Below the pieces are notes generated by a model. It searched no databases. It was given only the letters and a program-made list of their open reading frames with translations, and had not been told where the DNA came from. Positions 29,228 through 38,132 of a stretch of DNA of 64,000 nt are shown piece by piece. Source of the DNA: Nocardioides sambongensis. GTDB taxonomy: Bacteria; Actinomycetota; Actinomycetes; Propionibacteriales; Nocardioidaceae. Positions within the stretch are counted from its first letter, which is position 1. The number at the start of each line of letters is the position of its first letter. The stretch spans positions 1,196,001-1,260,000 of the forward strand of contig NZ_CP041091.1 in the NCBI RefSeq assembly GCF_006494815.1, in the 5' to 3' direction. A program made the translations under genes and the position numbers.

Positions 29228-30396
29228 TCACGCCGGACGCTCATCGGACATGATGCGCCGACCGCCGCGGGCCTTCGCGTCGTAGAGCGCGCGGTCGGCG
29301 CGCTCCATCGCCTCGGCGACGCCCTCGGAACCACGCAGGCGGGCGACACCGAAGCTGACCGTCGCGGTCGCGTCGCGGTCCATCGCCAGGGCGAACTCCT
29401 CGTTCATGACGTCGGCCAGCGCGTGGGCGCGGTCGACGTCCATCAGCAGCAACGCGAACTCGTCACCGCCCATGCGTCCGGCCAGCTCCCGCGGGAGCAG
29501 GTGCTGGCTGCAGATGGTGCCGACCGAGGCCAGTGCGCGGTCTCCGGCGGCGTGCCCGTGCGCGTCGTTGAGCTGCTTGAATCGGTCCACGTCTGCGACC
29601 ACGACCACGGACGGCGCTCCGATCTCGGCGCGGTCGGCGACGAGCTCGGCAAGGCGGAGGAACTCGTTGCGATTGAGCAGACCGGTCAACCCGTCGTGGG
29701 TCGCCCGGTGCCGGAGCTCGGCGGTGTACTGGGTGCGACTGAGCGCCGCCATGCTGAAGATGGCGACCACCATGAGCAGGATGACCAGCAGGGTGGTCGC
29801 CTCGCTGCCGAAGTAGGTCTGGAAGAAGTCGCTCTCACTGCCGGCGACCATCATCGCCACCATCCGGGCGAAGTAGAACACCGCGGTGATCGCGGTCATC
29901 CAGGTGATCGCGGAGAGACTGGCGAGGAACTGCGGATCATCGCTGCCGACCTCGTCGCCACGCACCACGCGGCGGTGGAACCGCGCCAGCTCGTACGCCG
30001 CGCCGCCGATCCCCACCGTCATCCCCAGCAGGAAGACCGGTCCGCCGGTCCAGACGTCGTTGGCGGGGTCGTCGAGGAACGCGGCGGCACCGACCACCAC
30101 CGGGGCCCGGCGAACCACCACACCGGAAGACGGCGGCGGCTCAACGACCGGGCACTCGCCCAGACGCACATCGTGCCGAGCACTCCGCAGATGTTGCCGA
30201 CCGGGTTCATCACCACCTGGGCGTCGGTGCCGTCGAACAAGTAGGACCCGGAGCTGGCGCCGAAGAGGACCAGCGCGATGCACCACCAGCCGCTGTAGTG
30301 CGCCCGGGTCGGCCGCCAGCAGGCCTGGTAGAAGAGCACGAACGCACAGACGGCGACGACGACGAACACGACGCGCAGAGAGGCCGTGTCCACCAT
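29228..30396 (-). pseudogene. Membrane GGDEF-domain protein (diguanylate cyclase), frameshifted
   Basis: A predicted diguanylate cyclase with an integral-membrane sensor region. ATG 30396 opens a frame encoding the first helices (VVFVVVAVCAFVLFYQAC, then GSYLFDGTDAQVVMNPVGN) up to RLPVWWFAGP. The reading then jumps frame near 30102-30107 and continues with VVVGAAAFLDDPANDVWTGG, further helices and a complete GGDEF domain (GRMGGDEFALL, DVDRFKQLND, ADRALYDAKARG). Adding one C to the minus-strand run GGGCCCC restores a product of about 390 residues with seven or so helices. The gene starts 21 bp after dnaE2 on the same strand and could be in its transcript. Confidence 0.86.
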
Positions 30397-30417
30397 TGCT
30401 TCAGATTATCCCGGCGC

Positions 30418-33400
30418 TCACCGGTAGTCCCGCGACTTGTGACTTTTCTGCAGCAAGGCAGCAGCGCCCGGGAGCACGGTGTCGAGGGACTCGATCCGAT
30501 CGGCCACCAAGTTCGTGACTTCGTCCTGCCGTTCGAGGATCCCTCGGATCACCACCGCCACTCGGTTGCGTGCTGCGTGCCGGTGCACGCGCATCACTCC
30601 CTCCGAGCAGATCACGTTCAGCATGCCGGTCTCGTCCTCGAGATTGATGAAGGTGATCCCGCTCGCCGTCCCCGGGCGTTGACGGTGCGTGATCAGCCCG
30701 GCCACGTGCACCCGCCGTCCCGCCTCGGCCCGGGCCAGGTCGGCGACCGACCGGATCCCGACGACGCTCAGCCGCTCCCTCCAGTGCTCCACCGGGTGCT
30801 TCCTCGGTGAGATGCCGGTCGCCCACAGGTCCGCCAGCGTCAGGTCCGTCTCGGCCATCTCCGGCAGCTCCGGCGGCGACGGCGCGGGGGTGCTCGTCGG
30901 CAGGTGCTGACCGTCCTCGGCGTAGCCGGCCATCCACAGCGCCTCGCGACGCTCCAGCCCGAACCCCTCGAACGCCCCCGCGGTGGCCAGCGCCTCGAGC
31001 TGGGTCGCACTCAGCCCCGTGCGTCGGGAGATGTCGCGGATGTCGTCGAACGGAGCACGGGCTCGCTCGTCGACGATGCGGCGCGCGACCTCGAGCCCGA
31101 TCCCCCGCACCTCGTCCAGCCCCAGCCGTACGGCGAAGCCCGCGTCGTACCGCTCCAGGTCGAACCACTCCCGCTCGTGGCGCGGCTCGCACGGCTCCAG
31201 GTCTGCCTGCGCACCGGAGAGGGCGATGTCGGGACGGCGCACCTCGACGCCGTGACGGCGGGCATCAGCGACCAACGACTGGGGCGAGTAGAAGCCCATC
31301 GGCTGGTTGCGCAGCAACCCGGCGAGGAAGGTCGCCGGGTAGTGCAGCTTGAACCAGGAGGACGCGTAGACCAGCAGCGCGAAGCTCAGCGCGTGGGACT
31401 CGGCGAAACCGAAGCCGGCGAAGGAGAGGATCTTGACGTAGATCGCATCGGCGGCGTCGCCGGTCAGTCCGCGGCGAGCCATCCCCGCGTAGAGGCGTTC
31501 CTTGATCCGCTCGATCCGCTCCACGCCGCGCTTGGATCCCATGGCCCGTCGGAGCAGGTCGGCGTCGTCGCGGGTGCAGTCCCCCAGCGTCACCGCCATC
31601 TGCATCAGCTGCTCCTGGAACAGCGGCACCCCGAGCGTCCGCTCGAGCACCGGCTTGAGCGAGGGGTGGTCATAGCTGACCGATTCCCTGCCGGTGGCGC
31701 GACGGATGTAGGGGTGCACCGCGCCACCCTGGACCGGCCCCGGCCGGATCAGGGCGATCTCGATGGCGAGGTCGTAGAAGCAGCGGGGTTTGAGCCGCGG
31801 CAGCGTCCCGATCTGGGCGCGCGACTCGACCTGGAAGACGCCGATCGAGTCGGCGGCGCACAGCATGTCGTAGACCGCCGGCTCCTCCTTCGGGATCGAC
31901 TCGAGCGTCCAGCGCCGGCCGGTGTGGCCGTCGATCAGCCGCATCATGTGGTCGAGCGCACCGAGCATGCCGAGGCCGAGCAGGTCGAACTTGACCAGTC
32001 CCATCGACTCGCAGCCGTCCTTGTCCCACTGCAGGACCGTGCGCTTCTCCATCCTGGCGCGCTCGATCGGGCACACCTCCGCGATCGGACGCTCGGTCAG
32101 CACCATCCCCCCTGAGTGGATGCCGAGGTGCCGCGGAGCACCGAGCAGCTCGGTCGCCAGGGAGACCACCGGCGGCGGGATGCCGAGGTCCTCCCCGACG
32201 CTGCTCCCCCATCCGTCGACCTGCTTGGACCAGGCGTCCTGCTGCCCGGGCGAGTAGCCCAGCGCCTTGGCAGCGTCACGCACCGCCATCCGGGGCCGAT
32301 AGCTCACGATGTTGGCCACCTGCGCGGCGTTGCGTCGCCCGTAGGTGTCGTAGACCCACTGGATGACCTCCTCGCGCCGGTCGGAGTCGAAGTCGACGTC
32401 GATGTCGGGCTCCTCCTCCCGGTGCTCGGAGATGAACCTCTCGAACGGCAGGTTGAACTGGACCGCGTCGACGGCGGTGATGCCGAGGGCGTAACAGACT
32501 GCCGAGCTGGCCGCCGACCCGCGGCCCTGGCAGAGGATCCCCTGGCTCCGCGCGAACGCGACGATGTCGTGGACGATCACGAAGTAGCCGGCGAAGTCCT
32601 TGCGCTCGATCACGTCGAGCTCGCGCGCGATCCGCTCCCGTGCGCGTCGCTCTACGTCGCGGCCGGCGTACCTCTCGGCGAACCCGCGCTCGGCGAGCAC
32701 CCGGAGCCAGCTGCTGGGCGTGTGCCCGGCAGGAATGTTCTGCTTCGGGAGCCGCGGCGTCGCCTTGTGCAGGTCGAAGGCGAGCTCGGCGGCGACCTGA
32801 GCGGTGCGGGTGACGGCCTCGTGGTGGCGTGGGAAGCGTCGCAGCATCTCGTCCCCGCTGCGCAGGTGCGCCGAGACGGACAGGTCGAGCCACCCGTCGA
32901 GCTCGGCGATGCTGCGCCGTGCACGGACCGCCGCCATCGCCGCCGCCAGTCTCGCCTTGTCCGGTGTGGCGTGGTGGACGTTGCCCGTGGCCACCGCAGC
33001 CAGCCCCCGATCGGCCGCGAGGGCAGCGAGGAGGTCGTTGGTCTCGTCCGCGCCAGGGTGGTCGCGGGCGATCAGCTCGACGAGCACGTGCTCCGGACCG
33101 AAGCGGTCGACCAGGTCATCGACCGCCGCCGCGGCTGCCAGCGGCCCGTCACGGTGCAACGCCGACCTCACCGCTCCCTTGCGGCACCCGGTCAGCACCA
33201 CCCAGTGGTCGCGCCCGAGGTCGGTCAGCTCGTCGAGGTCGTGCTCCGGGCGCCCCTTCTCGTCGCCACGCAGGTGCGCCTCGGTCAGTGCCGCGGAGAG
33301 CCGGTGGTAGCCCTGGACGCCGCGGGCCAGGACCAGCAGGTGGCTGCCCTCGGGGTCGGGCACCCCGTTCTGCGGACCGCTCAGTCCCAACGACAGCTCG

Positions 33401-33744
33401 GCGCCGTAGATCGTCGGCATGCCCTGCTCGGCGCCTGCCTCGGCGAACAGCGGCGCACCCGCCAGACCGTCGTGGTCGGTGAGCGCGAGACCTGTCAGAC
33501 CGAGACGGGTGGCCTCAGCGACCAGGTCCGGCGGGCTGCTGGCCCCGTCCAGGAAGCTGAAGTGGCTGTGGCAGTGCAGTTCCGCGTACGGCGTCAGCGG
33601 CTCCTCGGGTCGCACCGGCGCCGGCTGCGTGGTGGGTCGTGCGTGCTTGCGTCGTGAGGTCGGTGCGTCCTCGGCACCCGGGCGTCGCCCGGAGAGCCGA
33701 CGCTCGATCTCCCGCCACGGCACCGGCGGGTTGTTCCATCCCAT
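30418..33744 (-). CDS. dnaE2: Error-prone DNA polymerase DnaE2
   Basis: The 1108-residue translesion C-family polymerase of the ImuA'-ImuB-DnaE2 mutasome. The PHP domain starts YAELHCHSHFSFLDGAS (residues about 55-70), and the catalytic palm carries GRGSAASSAVCYALGIT and PDIDVDFDSDRREEV, supplying the active-site Asp residues. Later blocks are SIGVFQVESRAQ, VPLFQEQLMQMA and the C-terminal OB fold (HVAGLITHRQRPGTASGITF). It lacks the long C-terminal tail of replicative DnaE1. ATG 33744 is six bases after the stop of the DUF222-HNH gene, so dnaE2 appears to be transcribed from that gene's LexA-controlled promoter; no separate LexA box precedes dnaE2. Confidence 0.97.
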   Translation of the reverse strand: MGWNNPPVPWREIERRLSGRRPGAEDAPTSRRKHARPTTQPAPVRPEEPLTPYAELHCHSHFSFLDGASSPPDLVAEATRLGLTGLALTDHDGLAGAPLFAEAGAEQGMPTIYGAELSLGLSGPQNGVPDPEGSHLLVLARGVQGYHRLSAALTEAHLRGDEKGRPEHDLDELTDLGRDHWVVLTGCRKGAVRSALHRDGPLAAAAAVDDLVDRFGPEHVLVELIARDHPGADETNDLLAALAADRGLAAVATGNVHHATPDKARLAAAMAAVRARRSIAELDGWLDLSVSAHLRSGDEMLRRFPRHHEAVTRTAQVAAELAFDLHKATPRLPKQNIPAGHTPSSWLRVLAERGFAERYAGRDVERRARERIARELDVIERKDFAGYFVIVHDIVAFARSQGILCQGRGSAASSAVCYALGITAVDAVQFNLPFERFISEHREEEPDIDVDFDSDRREEVIQWVYDTYGRRNAAQVANIVSYRPRMAVRDAAKALGYSPGQQDAWSKQVDGWGSSVGEDLGIPPPVVSLATELLGAPRHLGIHSGGMVLTERPIAEVCPIERARMEKRTVLQWDKDGCESMGLVKFDLLGLGMLGALDHMMRLIDGHTGRRWTLESIPKEEPAVYDMLCAADSIGVFQVESRAQIGTLPRLKPRCFYDLAIEIALIRPGPVQGGAVHPYIRRATGRESVSYDHPSLKPVLERTLGVPLFQEQLMQMAVTLGDCTRDDADLLRRAMGSKRGVERIERIKERLYAGMARRGLTGDAADAIYVKILSFAGFGFAESHALSFALLVYASSWFKLHYPATFLAGLLRNQPMGFYSPQSLVADARRHGVEVRRPDIALSGAQADLEPCEPRHEREWFDLERYDAGFAVRLGLDEVRGIGLEVARRIVDERARAPFDDIRDISRRTGLSATQLEALATAGAFEGFGLERREALWMAGYAEDGQHLPTSTPAPSPPELPEMAETDLTLADLWATGISPRKHPVEHWRERLSVVGIRSVADLARAEAGRRVHVAGLITHRQRPGTASGITFINLEDETGMLNVICSEGVMRVHRHAARNRVAVVIRGILERQDEVTNLVADRIESLDTVLPGAAALLQKSHKSRDYR

Positions 33745-33750
33745 GCTGCT

Positions 33751-35241
33751 TCAGTCCAGGTCGTGGGCGAGCTGGAGGTGGGCGGGGTGGGGGTAGAGCT
33801 CGCCGTGGATGGTGCCGTCGCGGGCGCGGATGAGTTCGACTCTGGTGGTGCCGTGGGGTGTGACGACGCGGGCCAGGCCATGCGGGGTGACCCAGCGGTG
33901 GGCGGCGAGTCCGAGTGGGTGGACCTGGTAGCCGCCGGTGTGGGTCTTGGTCCGGTGGTGCGCCCTGGTCAACGGGGTGGTGTTCAGATCACTCGTCTGG
34001 CCACTGGTCTGACCGGCCTGGCCGGGCGGCCCACTGCTGTCGTAGGGGGTGGCGTGGTCCAGGTCGACCCTGCTCGAGAGGCCGGTGGCGCTGGTGCTGT
34101 GCGGGAACCCGTCCCCGGCCGCGTGGCGTAGGAGCACCCGTTGCCGCATCACGGTCGGGTGCTCATAGGCGGTGACGGTCTCGATGGTGTTGAGATCGAT
34201 CACCGGCTGGAGTCGGATCTCGCGGTGCCGGAGCAGGACGGTGAGCTGCTCGACCAGCAGCGGTCCGAGCCCTTCGACCCGCGCCACACCACCCACACCA
34301 CCGCTATGTCCAGCGTCGAGGGCATGGAGGGCGAGGGCGGAGAGGTGCACGTGCAGCACCGCCGACCGACGCCGACCCCGCGGCTTGACCTCACCCGCGG
34401 GCTCATCACGGTCGGCGTGCTCGGCTGGATCGAGGCCGTCGAGGAACGCGACCGCGTCATGCGGCCGGGACAGCAACTCGAACGCTTGGGCACGCAACTC
34501 GCGGCGCGAGGGCTTCTCCTCGCCGTCGGTGGGCTCGGCGTGCTCGGCGAGTGCGTCGGCGAGGTCGTCGAGGACCGCGTCGATCTCGACCGCTGTCCCG
34601 ATCGGGAGGCGGGCGTTGATCCGCCGCGTCCCCGGCTGGGCATCCAGCACGTCAACCGCGTCGCCGGCCTTGGTGCGCGAGAGCCAGACCCCGGTCTTGG
34701 CGTCCTCCGCAGCGATCCGGGCACGGTGGGCGTCGGGGTCGGCCTCGATCACCTTCGCCTCCGCGACCGTGAGCATCCGCTGTGGCCCCTCACCGACCGC
34801 AGCAGCGACCGCGTGGTCGACCAACCCGACCCGGTCACGGTCCAGTGGCCGGGACAGCTTGGCGGCCTTCAGCGCCGCCCAGGGCTCGCACTCCCCGCCG
34901 AGCACCCGCGCCCAGGTCAGCGGGAGGCGGTGGCGCAGGTCCAACACGTCGCCTGCGAGGTGACGGGTCGCGATCACACCCTTCTCCAGCGCGATCGCGA
35001 GCTCGCCGAAACAGAGCTCGGCGACCTCCGGCGTTCCCTCACCACCCACGACGATCAGCCGGTCCCCGCCGTGCTTGACCGGCACCGCCCCCGGCATCGC
35101 CTGGGGGTCCTCCCCGTGCCGGTCGCACCAGGCCAGCACCACCCGGAGCTGCTCGACCTCCATCGCCCGCTGCGCCCGCACCCCTGACTCCGCCGCAGCC
35201 AGCAGCTGCGTGGTCGAGAGATCGTCGGAGAGCGAGGTCAT
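33751..35241 (-). CDS. DUF222/13E12-family HNH endonuclease-like protein, LexA-controlled
   Basis: A 496-residue protein with an N-terminal DUF222 domain (residues about 10-300: TQLLAAAESGVRAQRAME, VEQLRVVLAW, the GTRRINARLPIGTAVEIDAV block) and a C-terminal HNH nuclease fold (RVDLDHATPYDSSGP near residue 410, LTRAHHRTKTHTGGYQV near 445). It matches the mycobacterial 13E12 repeat family, several members of which are known LexA targets. A perfect LexA box lies 12 bases upstream of ATG 35241 and overlaps a promoter with TACAAT as -10. The -10 is so close to the ATG that the mRNA may be leaderless. dnaE2 follows after six bases. Nuclease activity is predicted, not shown. Confidence 0.88.
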   Translation of the reverse strand: MTSLSDDLSTTQLLAAAESGVRAQRAMEVEQLRVVLAWCDRHGEDPQAMPGAVPVKHGGDRLIVVGGEGTPEVAELCFGELAIALEKGVIATRHLAGDVLDLRHRLPLTWARVLGGECEPWAALKAAKLSRPLDRDRVGLVDHAVAAAVGEGPQRMLTVAEAKVIEADPDAHRARIAAEDAKTGVWLSRTKAGDAVDVLDAQPGTRRINARLPIGTAVEIDAVLDDLADALAEHAEPTDGEEKPSRRELRAQAFELLSRPHDAVAFLDGLDPAEHADRDEPAGEVKPRGRRRSAVLHVHLSALALHALDAGHSGGVGGVARVEGLGPLLVEQLTVLLRHREIRLQPVIDLNTIETVTAYEHPTVMRQRVLLRHAAGDGFPHSTSATGLSSRVDLDHATPYDSSGPPGQAGQTSGQTSDLNTTPLTRAHHRTKTHTGGYQVHPLGLAAHRWVTPHGLARVVTPHGTTRVELIRARDGTIHGELYPHPAHLQLAHDLD

Positions 35242-35253
35242 GCCTCCATTGTA

Positions 35254-35269
35254 TCGAACACCAGTTCGA
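35254..35269 (-). promoter_or_regulatory. LexA (SOS) box upstream of DUF222-HNH/dnaE2
   Basis: TCGAACACCAGTTCGA on the plus strand is a perfect match to the actinobacterial LexA consensus TCGAAC-N4-GTTCGA. On the minus strand it is followed directly by TACAAT (35248-35253), a good -10 hexamer. LexA would therefore sit between the -35 and -10 elements and block the promoter. Confidence 0.93.
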
Positions 35270-35308
35270 ATCGGAAGGCTCTCTCCACCATCCCGCTGTG
35301 TCATGTCG

Positions 35309-35505
35309 CAGGACATCGGTGACAGTTCTGTATCAGGACATCGGTGACACTCTGGACGCCCCGCGTGGGGCGGTCACGACGTTCTGTGCCGAGCTCGGGA
35401 TCTCCCGTAAGTCGTTCTACGAACTTCGCCGCCCTGGGTGTGGCGATCGCCGTGATCTCCTGCGGCGCCGGGCTCCTCGTCGACCTGCTCACCTCGGCGT
35501 CGTGA
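35309..35505 (+). mobile_element. Insertion-sequence remnant (IS481-like end) fused to a gene fragment
   Basis: The 279 bp between the DUF222 gene and the LysE gene hold no intact gene. A 16-bp direct repeat (caggacatcggtgaca at 35309-35324 and 35334-35349) resembles the repeated terminal sequences of IS481-type elements. The plus strand then encodes a helix-turn-helix stretch, VTTFCAELGISRKSFYELR (about 35373-35430), like a transposase N-terminus. This passes into a different frame coding FAALGVAIAVISCGAGLLVD (35425-35505, ending in TGA), the C-terminal membrane helix of some other protein. This looks like the scar of an insertion and deletion. Assignment to IS481 rests on the end motif and is tentative. 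Confidence 0.6.
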
Positions 35506-35520
35506 CTCGCCGGGCCGGGT

Positions 35521-36165
35521 TCAGCGCTGCAGCGCCATCCGCACGCCGAGCCCGATCAGGACCACGCCGGTCAGCCCCTCGATCGCGCGTCGTACCCGCT
35601 CTCTCGCCATCAGACGCCCGAGGGCGCCGACGGCGAGCGAGAAGACCCGCCACCACAACACCGCCATCGCCAGGAACGCGACGGCGAGCACGCCCGTGGC
35701 GTAGGCCGGGTCCTCGGCGGTGACGAACTGCGGGATCAGCGTGAGGAAGATCAGCGCGATCTTGGGGTTCAGCAGGTTGCTCACCAGTCCCTGTCGGAAG
35801 GCCTCACGCCGCGACGTCATCGCCGCACCCGACCCGCCCGTGACTCCGATCTCAGGCTCGACGGCAGGCTCGCTGCCACCAGCCGACGCCGCCCACAACG
35901 CACGCGCGCCCAGGTAGACCAAGTACGCAGCGCCAGCCACCTTGATCACCGTGAAGGCGGCGTCGGAGGCGGCCAGCACCGCGGCCAGTCCGACGGCGGT
36001 GATCAGTGCATAGCCGGCGATGCCGGTGCAGCACCCCAGCCCCGTCCACCAGGCGGCCCGACTCCCGCCCCGCACCCCGTTGCGGAGCACCAGGGCCATG
36101 TCGGGCCCCGGCGTCAGCGTGAGCAGTCCCGCGACGCCGAGGAAGGCGAGGAAGTGATCGGGCAC
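35521..36165 (-). CDS. LysE/RhtB-family amino acid exporter
   Basis: A 214-residue membrane protein with five or six helices. The N-terminal motif GVAGLLTLTPGPDMALVLRN is diagnostic of the LysE/RhtB superfamily. RQGLVSNLLNPKIALIFLTL in the middle is the second family signature, and the end EGLTGVVLIGLGVRMAL is also typical. It probably exports an amino acid or derivative; the substrate cannot be read from sequence. It lies 18 bp downstream of the LLM flavoprotein gene, on the same strand as phhA, so the three may share a transcript. Confidence 0.92.
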   Translation of the reverse strand: MPDHFLAFLGVAGLLTLTPGPDMALVLRNGVRGGSRAAWWTGLGCCTGIAGYALITAVGLAAVLAASDAAFTVIKVAGAAYLVYLGARALWAASAGGSEPAVEPEIGVTGGSGAAMTSRREAFRQGLVSNLLNPKIALIFLTLIPQFVTAEDPAYATGVLAVAFLAMAVLWWRVFSLAVGALGRLMARERVRRAIEGLTGVVLIGLGVRMALQR

Positions 36166-36183
36166 CGGGCAACGGTACCGGCG

Positions 36184-37053
36184 TCAGACGCCGTTCACGT
36201 GCGCCGCGATCTCCTCGAACACTCCCATGTCCGCTTCCCAGTCGGTGCCGGGGCGCGGCCAGTGCACCGCGATGTCGGTGATGCCGAGCTCGCCGTAACG
36301 TCCCGCGAGATCCTCGAAGGCGCCGACGGAGGCGAGCCACGGCTCATCGCCGAAGCCCGTCATCAGCATCCTGGCGAGGTCGCCGGCAGCCCGTCCCTCC
36401 GCCTCGCAGGCGCGCTCCAACGCCTCGAGCCGCGCCACGGTGTCGGCGTAGTGGTCCTCGCCCTGCGGATTCGCGATCCACCCCTGCCCCAACCGCGCCG
36501 CCAAACGCATGCCGCGCGGCCCGTTCCCCGCGATCCAGTACGGCGGCCGCCGCTGCACCATCCCCGCAGCGATGCTGACGTCGCGGGCCGTCCAGTGCTC
36601 ACCCTCCAGCGACACCGGCGCGGTGGTCATCAGGGCGTCGAGCTGCTCCACCCACTCCGCGAACCGGTCGGCGCGCTCCCTCGGCGTCCAGTCCCGGTCG
36701 AGGACGTCGCCGTCGGAGGTGTGGCCGCTGCCGCCGGCGCCGATGCCGAGGGTCAGCCGTCCGCCGGAGATCCGGTCGATCGTCCGGGCCGCCGACGCCG
36801 TCGGGATGGGTGTGCGGAAGTTGGGCGAGGTGACCAGGGTGCCGAGACGGATCCGTTCGGTCAGCGCGGCGGCAGCCGCGAGCGACGCGTAGGCGTCGTC
36901 CCACGGGGTGTGGCCCCGCCAGGCCAGGTGGTCGTAGACCCAGGCACCGGCGAATCCGAGCTGCTCGGCCCGGCGCCAGGTCTCCCCCATCGCCGGCCAT
37001 TCCTGGATCGGCCAGAGGATGACGTGCAGGTTCACACCGCTCGTGTCGCTCAC
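36184..37053 (-). CDS. LLM-class F420-dependent oxidoreductase-like protein
   Basis: A 289-residue luciferase-like (beta/alpha)8 oxidoreductase. It begins VNLHVILWPIQEWPAMGE and has GFAGAWVYDHLAW, the strand RIRLGTLVTSPNFR after residue 65, IDRISGGRLTLGIGAGGSG near residue 95 and PPYWIAGNGPRGMRLAARLG near 165. This is the LLM pattern of actinobacterial F420-using enzymes, although FMN cannot be excluded. The substrate is unknown. It is 24 bp downstream of phhA and 18 bp upstream of lysE on the same strand. Confidence 0.87.
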   Translation of the reverse strand: MSDTSGVNLHVILWPIQEWPAMGETWRRAEQLGFAGAWVYDHLAWRGHTPWDDAYASLAAAAALTERIRLGTLVTSPNFRTPIPTASAARTIDRISGGRLTLGIGAGGSGHTSDGDVLDRDWTPRERADRFAEWVEQLDALMTTAPVSLEGEHWTARDVSIAAGMVQRRPPYWIAGNGPRGMRLAARLGQGWIANPQGEDHYADTVARLEALERACEAEGRAAGDLARMLMTGFGDEPWLASVGAFEDLAGRYGELGITDIAVHWPRPGTDWEADMGVFEEIAAHVNGV

Positions 37054-37077
37054 TGCGCGAGTCTCTCAGAGCGGCTG

Positions 37078-37959
37078 TCAGGCCAGCCCCATCCGTGCCG
37101 CGGTCTCGTCCGTGCAGTCGGTGAAGAAGCCGCCGACCACGTCGACCATCTCCGCGAAGGAGTCGGCCGCGAAGAGCACCGGCTGGTAGTGGGTGATGTC
37201 GTAGTCGATGGTGGCCATCGCGGTGAAGTCGAGGGGCCGGATCTGCATCGAGCGGAACTCCTCGATCTCGCCGTAGGAGGAGAGGATCCCGGCGCCGTAG
37301 GCGCGCAGCTCGCCCTGCTCGTGCAGGACGCCGAACTCGATGGTGAACCAGAAGACGTCGGCCACCATCTGCAGCCCGGGCTTGGTCTGCATCCGCCGGG
37401 CGGCCTCGCCTGCGGCCCGCTTCACCGCAGCGACCTGCGGGTCCGCGAGCAGGTTGCCGTGGCCGACCACCTCGTGGATCAGGTCGGGCTCGGGGGTGTA
37501 GAGCGGCTGTCCGTGGTAGCGCAGGTACTGGGTGGAGTGGAAGACACCGTCGGCCAGCGAGCCGTAGAACTCCTCGAGCGGGACGATGCCGGCGGCCGGG
37601 ACGTAGGAGAAGCCGGTCAGGCGCTGCAGGCCGGCCGTCACCTCGTCGAGCTGCGGGACGTGGTCGGTGGGCAGGTCGAGGGCGGCGACGGCATCGCGGT
37701 AGGCCCGGCACGCGTACTTCTCGTGCAGCGGTGCGATCTCGCGGCACACGGTGCGCCAGACCTCGTGCTCGGTCTCGGTGTAGTCGATCCGCGGCAACGG
37801 CTGACCGGGGCTCCACCCCAGTGCGACGGTGGCGATCTCGTTGCGGCGTGCCCGGTAGTCCCGGTCGTTGACGCCGGGGTGATCCTCACCCAGGTGGACG
37901 GTGACGGCACCGTCCTCCCCGGTGGTCACCGGTGAGTAGAGCTGGCCTTCCTCGAACAT
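37078..37959 (-). CDS. phhA: Phenylalanine 4-monooxygenase
   Basis: An aromatic amino acid hydroxylase converting phenylalanine to tyrosine with tetrahydropterin, Fe(II) and O2. The 293-residue protein is a single catalytic domain, as in other bacterial enzymes. The 2-His-1-carboxylate iron site is His162 and His167 (LIHEVVGHGNL) with Glu208 (WFTIEFGV). The pterin-binding stretch LTGFSYVPAAGIVPLEEFY precedes it. ATG 37959 has GGAGG six bases upstream and is preferred over an ATG-less extension. The 173 bp upstream to the imuB stop contains no other gene that I can see and probably holds the promoter. Confidence 0.95.
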   Translation of the reverse strand: MFEEGQLYSPVTTGEDGAVTVHLGEDHPGVNDRDYRARRNEIATVALGWSPGQPLPRIDYTETEHEVWRTVCREIAPLHEKYACRAYRDAVAALDLPTDHVPQLDEVTAGLQRLTGFSYVPAAGIVPLEEFYGSLADGVFHSTQYLRYHGQPLYTPEPDLIHEVVGHGNLLADPQVAAVKRAAGEAARRMQTKPGLQMVADVFWFTIEFGVLHEQGELRAYGAGILSSYGEIEEFRSMQIRPLDFTAMATIDYDITHYQPVLFAADSFAEMVDVVGGFFTDCTDETAARMGLA

Positions 37960-38132
37960 GTAGCGCCTCCGGATCACGGTGGTCGATGGGCCGAGACGCC
38001 CGCGTGTGACGTAGGTCTCGTTCCCTCCACGCTAGGTCGCGCGAATATCTGCGGCAAGTCGGGGCGCAGGCAGGACACGTTCGCCTCTCGCGAGAGCCCC
38101 GGAGCACCCCGGTCGAAGCACGAACATCACGG

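Noticed and set aside
33751..35241. The DUF222-HNH gene as a homing endonuclease or intein
   Set aside because: It is a complete stand-alone gene with DUF222 at its N-terminus, not inserted in a host protein frame, and dnaE2 is intact.
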